41,355 bases of DNA from contig CAZKIP010000011.1 in NCBI GenBank assembly GCA_964552945.1, positions 1-41,355 on the forward strand, in the 5' to 3' direction. Positions within the stretch are counted from its first letter, which is position 1. Each line of letters starts with the position of its first letter. Shown here piece after piece: positions 16,004 to 24,033 of this stretch. The stretch is from CAZEAB01 sp964552945. Lineage in GTDB: Archaea; Nanobdellota; Nanobdellia; Woesearchaeales; GW2011-AR9. Position numbers and translations under genes: made by a program. A model generated the notes under the pieces. That model had not been told where the DNA came from. It searched no databases and saw nothing but the letters and a program-made list of their open reading frames with translations.

Positions 16004-16258
16004 ATGGAAGCTATAGTGATGCATTTTAGACAGGGAAGACATCATGTTAACCCAAAACAGATGATTCTTAAAGTAGCTGACACTCCAGAAGAAGCTGAAA
16101 AAGTTATAGGTAAACAAGTTGTTTGGACTTCGCCTTCAGGAAAAGTCATTAAAGGTAAAATTTCTGCCCTTCATGGGAGAAAAGGAAACGTTCGTGCAAT
16201 TTTTGCAGAAAAAGGACTTCCTGGTCAAGCTCTTGGACAAAAAGTCAAGATTGAGTAA
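16004..16258 (+). CDS. rpl35ae: Ribosomal protein eL33 (L35Ae)
   Basis: An 84-aa large-subunit ribosomal protein of the archaeal/eukaryotic L35Ae family. The C-terminal hallmark IGKQVVWTSPSGKVIKGKI...HG.KG.VRA.F..GLPGQALG is present, and the N-terminal strand with a HVNPKQMILK segment fits. The start is set by the TATA spacing. The TAA stop is followed at once by another TATA-like element (16257-16269) for the next operon. Confidence 0.93.
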   Translation: MEAIVMHFRQGRHHVNPKQMILKVADTPEEAEKVIGKQVVWTSPSGKVIKGKISALHGRKGNVRAIFAEKGLPGQALGQKVKIE

Positions 16259-16312
16259 ATATTTATAAACTATCTTTCTTTCTCGAATACTAATTTAAAG
16301 AAGTTGATTTAG

Positions 16313-17992
16313 ATGGCTAGAAGTGAAAATAGCTCTAAGCTAGTAATTATTCTAATAGTTTTAATAGTCCTAGGCATCGGTTTATGGCAAGCATTTTCAA
16401 GCGGAAGCTTTGCTTCAGACAAAATTGAAGAAGGCTTGACAGGAATTCTGACAACTTTTCTTTCAAAATTTTTCTTAACCAATATGCTAATTATAGGTGG
16501 AGCTCTTATTTTATTAAGCCTTGTTTTGTTCCCTCCAAACAAGTATGGCAAAGGTTCACATTTAACAAGAATTCTCTTTGTTCTTTTAATCTCTGTTTTA
16601 ATTTCTTACCATCTAAAAGCAGATTATGTTTACAATCTTGAAATAATCAAAGGATTTATTTTTGACAAAGGAGGAAAGTTTACATTTAAACCACTAGTGA
16701 ATACAGGAATTATTTGGGCCGCCATAGTTTTTGTTCTTCCCATGTTCTCAGAACAAATTAGAAAGTTTCAATCCGGAACGGGAGGGCAATCTAACATAGG
16801 ATTTTACATGATTGTTCTTATCATTAGTATTTTAATAGCTTCTAACATTGGAGCAAGTTATATTTGGGAAGAAGAAACATTCAAACAAGGAGAAAGATTC
16901 CTTTTTGGAGATAGGATAAATGGTAACATCATGGACCATACGGGGTCATATCGAGATGGAAAAATCCTTAAATACGGGATACTGAGTTATCAAAAAATAA
17001 AGGTAGGTGATGAAGAGGTTACTCCTTTATTAACATTCATAATTTCAATAATAATATTCTATTTAGCCATCTCCTTGTTAGAAAGAAAAACCAATATCCC
17101 TGGAGGCCAAGGTGTTAAAAACTTCATTGTTCTCTTTTTATCTGCGTTTAATGCAAATAGAGGCAGTTCCATTTCTACAATTATTGCACTTGCCTACTAT
17201 TTTGTTGTGTTTATTGTTCACAAAGAAGCAAGTACTGGAATAAAAATAAAAGTTCTTCCTTTAGCAATTGCTCTTTTTGTTGCAGACACCCTAGCCCAAT
17301 TTTTAATACCTTTCAAAACAAGTGGTTTTTTCATACCTCCTTTATTCCCCGAAAGTTTATTGATGAAAGCTGTTCTAGCGTTTACCATTTCATTCCTTAT
17401 CTCCCTAATATTTGGAATGGGTTCATTTGTTGTAAAAAGAAAAACTAAGATTAGAATTTGTAAAGAGTGTGGAAGTAGAGTAAAAGACAAAAGGGACAAT
17501 AAATGGATTTGTCCTTCTTGTAGTTATAAATGTCCTGATTGTGGCCAACAAGGCGTGGAAAAGAGAGGAGAAAAGATGCGATGTATGCAAGTAGGTTGCG
17601 ACCTTCGTAAAGTTGAAGTTAACCATACTATTTGTGCCGCTTGTGATCATGCTAATGAGGTTAGTAAAAGATTAAGGATTGTTTGTGAAGCCTGTGATAT
17701 TGAAATCAAAGTAGACATAGAATCAGAAGAACTTGAAGGTATGGATGCTTTAAGTGCTTATACTCTAAAAAGAGGCCCCTCTGTTGCAAAACGAGCTGGA
17801 GCAGGAATAGCTGCAGGGGCAGGAAGGGCTGCAAGAGCTGCGAGAAGTGGAGGAGCAGGAGTTCTTTCCAGAGCCAGAAGAGGAATCTCTGCGGGGAAAG
17901 ACCGACTTTCAACCCTAACAAGAAGAATAAGAGATTCCCATGATGAAGAGGAGGAAAGATGCTCAGAGATAGAAGCTGCTGCTACAACATAA
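16313..17992 (+). CDS. Polytopic membrane protein with triple zinc ribbon and basic Ala/Gly-rich tail
   Basis: I do not recognise the family. About nine or ten hydrophobic helices occupy residues 10-375. Residues 383-461 then hold six C-x(2-4)-C pairs (CKEC, CPSC, CPDC, CMQVGC, CAAC, CEAC), enough for three zinc ribbons, with an HxxC-like spacing in between. Residues about 490-545 are an Ala/Gly/Arg/Ser-rich basic segment, ending in an acidic patch (DEEEE). It is the first gene of four with gaps or overlaps of -4 to +5 nt, so it is very likely a subunit of a membrane complex. The ribbons probably face the cytoplasm and could bind nucleic acid or protein. No ATPase motif is seen. Confidence 0.6.
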   Translation: MARSENSSKLVIILIVLIVLGIGLWQAFSSGSFASDKIEEGLTGILTTFLSKFFLTNMLIIGGALILLSLVLFPPNKYGKGSHLTRILFVLLISVLISYHLKADYVYNLEIIKGFIFDKGGKFTFKPLVNTGIIWAAIVFVLPMFSEQIRKFQSGTGGQSNIGFYMIVLIISILIASNIGASYIWEEETFKQGERFLFGDRINGNIMDHTGSYRDGKILKYGILSYQKIKVGDEEVTPLLTFIISIIIFYLAISLLERKTNIPGGQGVKNFIVLFLSAFNANRGSSISTIIALAYYFVVFIVHKEASTGIKIKVLPLAIALFVADTLAQFLIPFKTSGFFIPPLFPESLLMKAVLAFTISFLISLIFGMGSFVVKRKTKIRICKECGSRVKDKRDNKWICPSCSYKCPDCGQQGVEKRGEKMRCMQVGCDLRKVEVNHTICAACDHANEVSKRLRIVCEACDIEIKVDIESEELEGMDALSAYTLKRGPSVAKRAGAGIAAGAGRAARAARSGGAGVLSRARRGISAGKDRLSTLTRRIRDSHDEEEERCSEIEAAATT

Positions 17993-17993
17993 A

Positions 17994-19274
17994 ATGAACG
18001 CAAGAAAAATTATTGAAGCCTCTAATAAAAATCTTAAAAGTAATTTGGAAACTCTTTCTGATATTAAGGAAACTCTTGGAGAAGATACTTTCTTAAGAAT
18101 CTTAAGACAACTTACCCCACAAGAAAAATTATCCATTGGTCAAGTTCCAGCATCTAATGACGACATTGAAAAACCTGCCGAAAAAGACCCTTTGTTAGCT
18201 AAGGCCAATTATGCTTTAAAACTTCTTGAATACCTTCAAAATTCTTTGAAAGGTGTAGAAGATAATCCAAAATTATGGATTGAATCTTTAAAGAAAAATT
18301 ATGGGCCAATTGAAGAATTGATGAAAGATAACGACCATCTTCATAAAATATTTTCAAGAGACGTTGATCTTGGTCGTATGGAACAGGAACAAAAAGAAAT
18401 AGAATTTCTCCAAGAACTAGTAAGAAGAATTAGTAAAGCCAGAGACAATGCTCAACTTGAAATGTTTTTAGAACCTTTCTTTGAAAAATATAAAGATTTA
18501 AAAATTCGTTCAATGATTAAGCTAACACAAAAAAGACACGAAGAAGAAATTGCTCTTTTCTTAAATTTGCAAAGGGAATTAACTCTATTAAAACAAGAAT
18601 GGGCCAACCCTAATGCGGGGGGAGCACCTGCAAAAAAGACTGCTGAAATATATCGCAAGCTAAGTGAAGAACTGCCTAAAGAATTAGAAAGCAAATATGG
18701 TGATAAAACTTTACCAAAACATATTAAACAATTTTTCAAAAAAAATAAAGATTCTTTCAAACCAATAGCAAAGCCAGAAATTTTGTTAAACTTGGTTGAT
18801 AGGGTTCTTAAATTTTTGCAACAACAAAAAACAATTTCAAATCGTTTCATTCAAACAAGAGCCATTCTTGTTAAAAAAATTGAGAAAATGATCTTACATA
18901 AAAAAGATGCGATAGAAAAAGAGATAGAAAAAATTCAAAAAAATCTTGCTCATTTTATTCACCAATTAGACACTTTTGAAGATCTTTCTAGTGAGTTTGT
19001 TGAATCTGCAACAACTTTAGAAGGACTTTTTGTATCTTTAATTAGAATAATTTCTCATAAGATGTTACTATCTCATGAAATGATTTCTCAAATAGGAAAT
19101 AATTCAAACCAAGACCAAAGTAAAGTGGTCATTTTACAAAATGTTAAAAGATATAAAGAACTTAACACACAAGCTAAAAAAATATTTAACAAAATAAAAG
19201 ATATGGAAGGTGTTGTAAATAACAGATTTAACCTTTCTATGTCTGTATTAAAAAAGTTAAGGTTAGCCTCATGA
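17994..19274 (+). CDS. Soluble alpha-helical/coiled-coil protein of the zinc-ribbon membrane operon
   Basis: A 426-aa, almost wholly helical charged protein without cysteine clusters or membrane segments. It has long amphipathic heptad-like stretches (about 125-200 and 275-420) and a lysine-rich middle. It starts 1 nt after the stop of the zinc-ribbon membrane protein and overlaps the next gene by 4 nt (ATGA), so production of the three is coupled. No known domain is recognised. A scaffold or peripheral cytoplasmic subunit of the same complex is the natural guess. Confidence 0.6.
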   Translation: MNARKIIEASNKNLKSNLETLSDIKETLGEDTFLRILRQLTPQEKLSIGQVPASNDDIEKPAEKDPLLAKANYALKLLEYLQNSLKGVEDNPKLWIESLKKNYGPIEELMKDNDHLHKIFSRDVDLGRMEQEQKEIEFLQELVRRISKARDNAQLEMFLEPFFEKYKDLKIRSMIKLTQKRHEEEIALFLNLQRELTLLKQEWANPNAGGAPAKKTAEIYRKLSEELPKELESKYGDKTLPKHIKQFFKKNKDSFKPIAKPEILLNLVDRVLKFLQQQKTISNRFIQTRAILVKKIEKMILHKKDAIEKEIEKIQKNLAHFIHQLDTFEDLSSEFVESATTLEGLFVSLIRIISHKMLLSHEMISQIGNNSNQDQSKVVILQNVKRYKELNTQAKKIFNKIKDMEGVVNNRFNLSMSVLKKLRLAS

Positions 19275-20137
19275 AAAAAAGAAACATGTTAGCAATTATA
19301 ATCTTTATTTTTCTAGTAAATGCCTCCCTTGCTTTAGCTAACCCTGTTGGAGATTTCATTGATAACTTACAGGAAGGTCAAACTGGTCTTTCCATTTATG
19401 ATGAAAACAAGGAAGTTGTTGATTTCTTTCTTTTCTTCAGTTTATTTTTAGCAATAACTTTTCTAAGTTTGAGCAACTTTTTCCAAGGGGAGGGACAACG
19501 CAACCCGTTAATGGTAATATCATTTGTTATTGCTGCTTCATTTGCTATAGCTGCAATGAAAGCAGGGCTAAGTCCTTCCAAACTTTCTCCTTTCGCGGGA
19601 TATATTTTTCTCCTTTTAGGAACGCTAGGATTATGGTATTTGTTCAATTGGGCCGCGAATGTACAAAGTGTTGAAGGAAGATTGTTTTCTCTACTAATAG
19701 CAGCATTGATTGCTTGGTTGATGATAGTTGCTATTGATGGTAGCCTTTTCGAGGGAAGCACCAGAATTCCTGGATCCGATACACTAAGTAGAATTGTTGA
19801 CAAGGCAACTAGTGCTAGTGAAGAAGAAGTAAAACCAGTTCCATTATCATCAGAAGCCACAGATACAGCCGCAGTGCCCTTACCGGCCGATACTACAGAG
19901 ACAACTGGGGATGGAGAAGATGAATCTGGCGATTCTTCCTTATTATATTGGATTGCCATCCCTCTTTTAGTAGTATTATTCATTGTACTATTTGTAGTAA
20001 GAAGATTTAGGGGTGGTGGTGATGAAACCATTGATCCAAACAATTTTGAAGAAAATTTCCAAGTTATAGCAAATTTAGTAAATAATCCCAATGAGATTGA
20101 GAATATTGAAAACATAGCCCTACTTAACGAAAGATAA
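19271..20137 (+). CDS. Exported/membrane protein with N-terminal signal and threonine/acid-rich loop
   Basis: A 288-aa protein. A signal peptide or first helix (residues 5-23, ALA before N24) is followed by three or four hydrophobic helices (about 52-68, 77-97, 106-125, 138-155). An extracellular-type linker rich in Thr, Ser, Glu, Asp and Pro (160-220) comes next, then a final membrane helix (about 224-244), a short basic motif RRFRGGG, and a C-terminal acidic/Asn-rich tail. No family is recognised. Its ATG overlaps the TGA of the coiled-coil gene. With the zinc-ribbon membrane protein it would form the membrane part of the complex. Confidence 0.6.
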   Translation: MKKRNMLAIIIFIFLVNASLALANPVGDFIDNLQEGQTGLSIYDENKEVVDFFLFFSLFLAITFLSLSNFFQGEGQRNPLMVISFVIAASFAIAAMKAGLSPSKLSPFAGYIFLLLGTLGLWYLFNWAANVQSVEGRLFSLLIAALIAWLMIVAIDGSLFEGSTRIPGSDTLSRIVDKATSASEEEVKPVPLSSEATDTAAVPLPADTTETTGDGEDESGDSSLLYWIAIPLLVVLFIVLFVVRRFRGGGDETIDPNNFEENFQVIANLVNNPNEIENIENIALLNER

Positions 20138-20142
20138 AAAAA

Positions 20143-20571
20143 ATGGCAACAGCAGAAGAAATAAAAGAACTCCTTCGTCTTGAAAATCTTACTACAAAGA
20201 GCGATAAACAATTAGAAGAAACTTTCTCTGGAAAAGATGAAATTCCAGGATTCAAGGATGAGATTGCAAGAAGAACCTCCATAGACAACGTAGAACTTTT
20301 TAAAAAATCTGTGAGAGATTATTCATTACTAGTTCAAGCACTGAACAATTTAAAAGCTTTTTTTGCTGATAAGGCTTTTGAGTTTGAAATTGAAGGTATT
20401 GCTGGCCATAGAATGACATATAATCAACATGCTCTGATAAATATTATTGAACGTGCCTTGAATAAGCTTAGTTGTGAAAGAACAGACGTTAAACCAATGA
20501 TTATTTACATTAAAAAAATTAAAGATATTTTAGAACAAGTAAAAATAAGACATCCAAATATGGTTGAATAA
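20143..20571 (+). CDS. Small helical protein, last gene of the zinc-ribbon membrane operon
   Basis: A 142-aa soluble, predominantly helical protein beginning 5 nt after the preceding stop. It is charged, without TM segments; the segment at 75-120 (KAFEFEIEGIAGHRMTYNQH) could be a small alpha/beta element. No homologue is recognised. Its position suggests a cytoplasmic accessory subunit. Confidence 0.55.
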   Translation: MATAEEIKELLRLENLTTKSDKQLEETFSGKDEIPGFKDEIARRTSIDNVELFKKSVRDYSLLVQALNNLKAFFADKAFEFEIEGIAGHRMTYNQHALINIIERALNKLSCERTDVKPMIIYIKKIKDILEQVKIRHPNMVE

Positions 20572-20599
20572 TTCTCAAATAAGGAAAAGTAAAAAATAA

Positions 20600-21133
20600 T
20601 TATAGACTTTCCAGATACTTCAACAATTTCTCATATTCCTGAAGTTCAATATCTGCCCCCCAAAGCATCTTTTGAATGTAATCAATATCTTTTATTGTTT
20701 TCTCAGACATCTGCTTAGCCAAAGCTGGGTTTTCTTTAAGTAATTCTTTTGCTTTTGCAACTTCTTGAGCAAGTTTACCTCTCCCCCTAGAAAGACCATC
20801 AACCAAAGTGTTAAGTCCTACATGAATCTTTTCATCGATTGATTTAAGGTAAGAAATAAGTCCTGCTGGAAGATTTTCTTCTAAAGTTTTAATATCTTTT
20901 TCAACCTTAGTTTCATCTCTGTTAACAAATCTCTCAGTTCTTCCTATACTATTCCTAATCAATTTCTCTTCATCTTTCAAATCATCCTCAGCTTTTTCAA
21001 GCAGGTTATGATCAATATCATAAATTTCTTTTAGAACTTGAGCCTTCAATTTAGCAAGGTATTTACTTTCTGCACCAAGCTGTCCAATCAACTCAGCAAC
21101 CCTCTTTTCCATGTCTTTAATGTCATCAGCCAT
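20600..21133 (-). CDS. Coiled-coil protein convergent to the membrane operon
   Basis: A 177-aa, fully helical, highly charged protein with heptad-like stretches from start to end (ADDIKDMEKRVAELIGQLG..., SIDEKIHVGLNTL..., ELQEYEKLLKYLESL). It begins after a GGTGAT site and a TATA-like stretch at 21168-21181 on the minus strand, so it has its own promoter and is not part of the operon at 16313-20571, but its end faces that operon across 28 nt. No family is recognised. Confidence 0.6.
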   Translation of the reverse strand: MADDIKDMEKRVAELIGQLGAESKYLAKLKAQVLKEIYDIDHNLLEKAEDDLKDEEKLIRNSIGRTERFVNRDETKVEKDIKTLEENLPAGLISYLKSIDEKIHVGLNTLVDGLSRGRGKLAQEVAKAKELLKENPALAKQMSEKTIKDIDYIQKMLWGADIELQEYEKLLKYLESL

Positions 21134-21235
21134 ATAAAATCACCTTCTTAGATGGAAGATTAGTAAAATGGTTTATATAAAATTAACGTTCCTTCAAGAT
21201 ATACAATTTCCTCTATCTCAAAACTTGGCGATAGA

Positions 21236-21245
21236 TTTATAAATA
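21236..21245 (+). promoter_or_regulatory. TATA box of the eS19-eL39-eL31 cluster
   Basis: TTTATAAATA is centred about 28 nt before the ATG at 21268 and no Shine-Dalgarno sequence is seen, so eS19 is probably leaderless. Confidence 0.65.
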
Positions 21246-21267
21246 AAATCCTTTCCAAACATACAAA

Positions 21268-21717
21268 ATGACACATATCTTAACTGTAAATCCTAACAAT
21301 CTCATCAATAGGGTTGCTGAAGAGCTAAAAAAGCAGAAAATCGTCGAACCTTTAGAATGGTCCAAATTTGTTAAAACTGGCCCTCATAAAGAGAGACTTC
21401 CTGATAATACAGACTGGTGGTACTACAGATCTGCAGCAATTCTTAGAAGTATTGCTAAATTAGGCCCTGTAGGAACCCAAAAACTACGTACAAAGTATGG
21501 TGGGAAGAAAGATAGGGGAAATAAACCCGAAAGATTCAAAAGAGCTTCTGGTTCAATTATTAGAAAAATCCTTCAACAATTGGAAAAAGCAGAATTGGTA
21601 AAACAAGCTGAAAAAGGAAACCATAAAGGAAGAATTCTTAGTCCTAAAGGGACTTCATTTTTAGATAAAATTGCAGTACAAATCGCAAAACAAGAACATA
21701 AAGAAAGTAAGGTGTAA
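21268..21717 (+). CDS. rps19e: Ribosomal protein eS19
   Basis: A 149-aa small-subunit protein with the winged-helix eS19 fold. Recognisable blocks: VNPNNLINRVAEELKK, P.EW..FVKTG..KER.P....WWYYRSAAILR, VG...LR.KYGG.K.RG..P...., and SGSIIRKILQQLEKAELV followed by GR.L.P.G. First gene of a ribosomal set, followed by eL39 after 1 nt. Confidence 0.95.
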   Translation: MTHILTVNPNNLINRVAEELKKQKIVEPLEWSKFVKTGPHKERLPDNTDWWYYRSAAILRSIAKLGPVGTQKLRTKYGGKKDRGNKPERFKRASGSIIRKILQQLEKAELVKQAEKGNHKGRILSPKGTSFLDKIAVQIAKQEHKESKV

Positions 21718-21718
21718 G

Positions 21719-21892
21719 ATGGCAAGAAACAAACATCCAGCAAAAAAGAAGCGTTTAATTAAACTTAATAAACAAACTAAATGGGCTCCTTTTTGGACTG
21801 TATTCAAAATATACGGAAAAGGACAGAAAGTTCACCCTTCCAGACATACTGAAACAAAAAGATCTTGGAGAAGAGGGAAAACTAAAGCTTAA
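21719..21892 (+). CDS. rpl39e: Ribosomal protein eL39
   Basis: A very basic 57-aa protein of the exit tunnel, MARNKHPAKKKRLIKLNKQT then WAPFW..FK....K.HP...RSWRR..TK, the eL39 signature. The ATG at 21719 follows the eS19 stop by one base; a longer in-frame reading from 21671 lies inside eS19 and is not used. Confidence 0.95.
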   Translation: MARNKHPAKKKRLIKLNKQTKWAPFWTVFKIYGKGQKVHPSRHTETKRSWRRGKTKA

Positions 21893-21918
21893 TTTTAGTT
21901 TATCATAATAACTTAAAA

Positions 21919-22365
21919 ATGGCAAAAAAAGAATCAAAAACCGTAGAAAGGACTTATAATGTCCCCTTAAGGAAAGAATATAGGAAAGTTCCTAGATGGA
22001 GACGCACTAAGAAAGCTACTAAAGCATTACGTGAATTTCTAGTTAAACACATGAAAAGTGATAATATTAAACTTAGTCTAGAGATAAACGAAAAATTGTG
22101 GCAACACGGAATTAGAAACCCCCCTCATCACATTAAAGTTAATGCAGTTAAGGATGATAAAGGAGAAGTTAAAGTTGAATTATTTGGTTCTAAAAAAACT
22201 GCTAAGAAAGCTGCTAAAAAAGTAACTAAAGAAGTTCCTAAGAAAGAAAAAGCCCCTAAAGTTGAAAAAAAATCAGCAGAAAAACCAGTTGAAGCTAAGA
22301 AAGAAAATAAGGAAGAAGTAAAAACACCTGCAACCGAAGAAGCTCCTAAAGCTCCTGCTAAATAA
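21919..22365 (+). CDS. rpl31e: Ribosomal protein eL31 with a Lys/Glu/Ala-rich tail
   Basis: Residues 1-95 are eL31 (ERTYNVPLRKEYRKVPRWRR, KKATKALREFLVKHMKSDN, the WQHGIRNPPHHIKV block). Residues 96-148 are a low-complexity lysine/glutamate/alanine/proline extension (KAAKK, EEVKTP, EAPKAPAK) that ordinary eL31 (about 90 aa) does not have. Similar tails occur on eS1 in this window. The gene lies 26 nt after eL39 and shares its direction. Confidence 0.93.
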   Translation: MAKKESKTVERTYNVPLRKEYRKVPRWRRTKKATKALREFLVKHMKSDNIKLSLEINEKLWQHGIRNPPHHIKVNAVKDDKGEVKVELFGSKKTAKKAAKKVTKEVPKKEKAPKVEKKSAEKPVEAKKENKEEVKTPATEEAPKAPAK

Positions 22366-22408
22366 TTCTCACAATAATTTTATAATAAAACCTTCTATTT
22401 CTATTTTT

Positions 22409-23353
22409 ATGACCCAAATCTTTGTTAAAAAGGAAGAAAAAGGGATTTTTGGCAAACTTCCTGAGGAACGCACTACAGAGGAACTTATCAATTATGGAAT
22501 TGTTAATATTGATAAACCTAAAGGACCTTCTTCTCACCAAACTTCTGACTATGTAAAAAAAATCCTTAAAATAAAAAAAGCTGGACATTCTGGAACTTTA
22601 GATCCACAAGTTACGGGAGTACAACCGGTTGCCTTGGGAAAAGCAACTAGGATAACTCAATTTCTCCTTAAATCAGCTAAAGAATATGTTTGCTTAATGC
22701 ATCTCCATAAAGAAGTAGAAAAAGAATTCTTTAAAAAAAGTATCAAAAAATTCATTGGAAAAATTGAACAACTTCCTCCAATAAAAAGTGCAGTTAAAAG
22801 ACAATTAAGAACTAGAAACATTTACGAATTAGAAATTATTGAAATAAATGGACAAGACGTTCTGTTTAGAGTTTTATGCCAAGCTGGAACTTATATCAGG
22901 AAATTATGCCATGATTTAGGTCAAGAACTTAAAGTTGGAGCACATATGGCCGAATTAAGGAGAACAAAAGCTGGCCCTTTTACAGAACAAGATAATCTTG
23001 TTACCTTAAACGACTTAACAGATGCATACCATTTCTATAAAGAAGAAGGAAATGATAAATTTTTACGACATTGTATCCAACCTGTAGAAAATTCTATCCG
23101 CCATATTTCAAAATGTTGGATTTTTGACACAACTCTTGAAAGTATTTCACATGGAAGAGATTTAGCAATTCCCGGAATTAGTAAACTGGAAAATTTTAAG
23201 AAGGGCCAATTGGTTGCTTTAATGACCCTAAAAGGAGAATTAGTAGCCATAGGAGAAGCTTTAATGTCCGCAGTGGAGATTAACACTAAAAATAAAGGAA
23301 TCGCAGTTAACGTAAAAAAAGTGTTTTTAGAACCAATTGATTCAAACAAATAA
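22409..23353 (+). CDS. cbf5: tRNA/rRNA pseudouridine synthase Cbf5
   Basis: Catalytic subunit of H/ACA RNPs (and TruB-like tRNA U55 activity). The TruB-family motif KAGHSGTLDPQVTG gives catalytic D65. IKSAVKR and RTR (motif region), GTYIRKLCHDLGQEL and the C-terminal PUA domain (about 225-314, with AIPGISKL, V.LMTLKGELVAIGEALM) complete it. The length of 314 is normal. A TATA-like TTTTATAATAAA precedes it (22378-22389). Confidence 0.95.
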   Translation: MTQIFVKKEEKGIFGKLPEERTTEELINYGIVNIDKPKGPSSHQTSDYVKKILKIKKAGHSGTLDPQVTGVQPVALGKATRITQFLLKSAKEYVCLMHLHKEVEKEFFKKSIKKFIGKIEQLPPIKSAVKRQLRTRNIYELEIIEINGQDVLFRVLCQAGTYIRKLCHDLGQELKVGAHMAELRRTKAGPFTEQDNLVTLNDLTDAYHFYKEEGNDKFLRHCIQPVENSIRHISKCWIFDTTLESISHGRDLAIPGISKLENFKKGQLVALMTLKGELVAIGEALMSAVEINTKNKGIAVNVKKVFLEPIDSNK

Positions 23354-23370
23354 AATACAAATTATAATTT

Positions 23371-23396
23371 AATAATAATAATAATAATAATAATAA
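23371..23396. repeat. (TAA/AAT)n trinucleotide repeat
   Basis: A perfect run of about eight to nine AAT units in the convergent intergenic space between cbf5 and the metallophosphoesterase gene. It is likely a slippage-prone microsatellite; reading on the minus strand it is ATT-rich and could help termination. Confidence 0.9.
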
Positions 23397-23413
23397 CTAA
23401 AATAAAAAATCAA

Positions 23414-24010
23414 CTATTTCAACTCAATAACCATTCCTTCCCAACCAGGATTAACAACTTTTGTTTTACCAATTTTATCAACTAAACCAACAGTTTCATG
23501 TAAATGGCCAGAAATTGCCAATTTAGGTTTAATTCTCTCAATAAATTTACGATAATCAATATTTCCCACATGAGTTTTTTCAAGCAAATCAAGTTTAGTT
23601 CCTGAAGGAGGCCCATGGGTAACCAAAATTACTTTATCCTGTTTATACTTGCCATACCACTCCCTAGCAACTTTGCGAAATTTTGGATCGTGTAAAGAAA
23701 AGCCATCTCCACCATAACCAAGAAGTACATAATTTTTTAATTTAAATTTCTTCTTATGAAAAAAAAAACAATTTGGATACTCTTTAACCATCTCAGGATA
23801 ATTTCCTCCTTCTTCATGATTACCAGGAATGACGTAGAAAGGTTTTCCAACTTTTGAAAACTTTTTTAGAACAAATCTTGATCCTCTTCCAAAAGTTGAA
23901 AAATCTCCAGCACAGATAATGTAATCAATATCGTCTTCTTTAGCTCTTACAAGTAGCTTCTTTAAAGCATCTTTATCTTCATGTATATCAGTAAAGGCGA
24001 GTATTTTCAT
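23414..24010 (-). CDS. Calcineurin-like metallophosphoesterase
   Basis: A 198-aa protein with all five metal motifs of the MPP family: DIH near the start (FTDIHE), GDF (CAGDF), GNHEE, THGPP, and GHLHE close to the end. The single-domain size and the start KILAFTDIHEDKDAL match the archaeal Icc-/UPF0046-like branch. It hydrolyses phosphomonoesters or diesters, but the substrate is unknown. The gene is followed on the same strand by no other gene; eS1 lies 23 nt upstream, so they may be co-transcribed. Confidence 0.88.
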   Translation of the reverse strand: MKILAFTDIHEDKDALKKLLVRAKEDDIDYIICAGDFSTFGRGSRFVLKKFSKVGKPFYVIPGNHEEGGNYPEMVKEYPNCFFFHKKKFKLKNYVLLGYGGDGFSLHDPKFRKVAREWYGKYKQDKVILVTHGPPSGTKLDLLEKTHVGNIDYRKFIERIKPKLAISGHLHETVGLVDKIGKTKVVNPGWEGMVIELK

Positions 24011-24033
24011 TCTAAAAAGTAAAAAGTAAAAAA

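Noticed and set aside
23371..23396. CRISPR-like repeats
   Set aside because: The run is a simple trinucleotide repeat without spacers.
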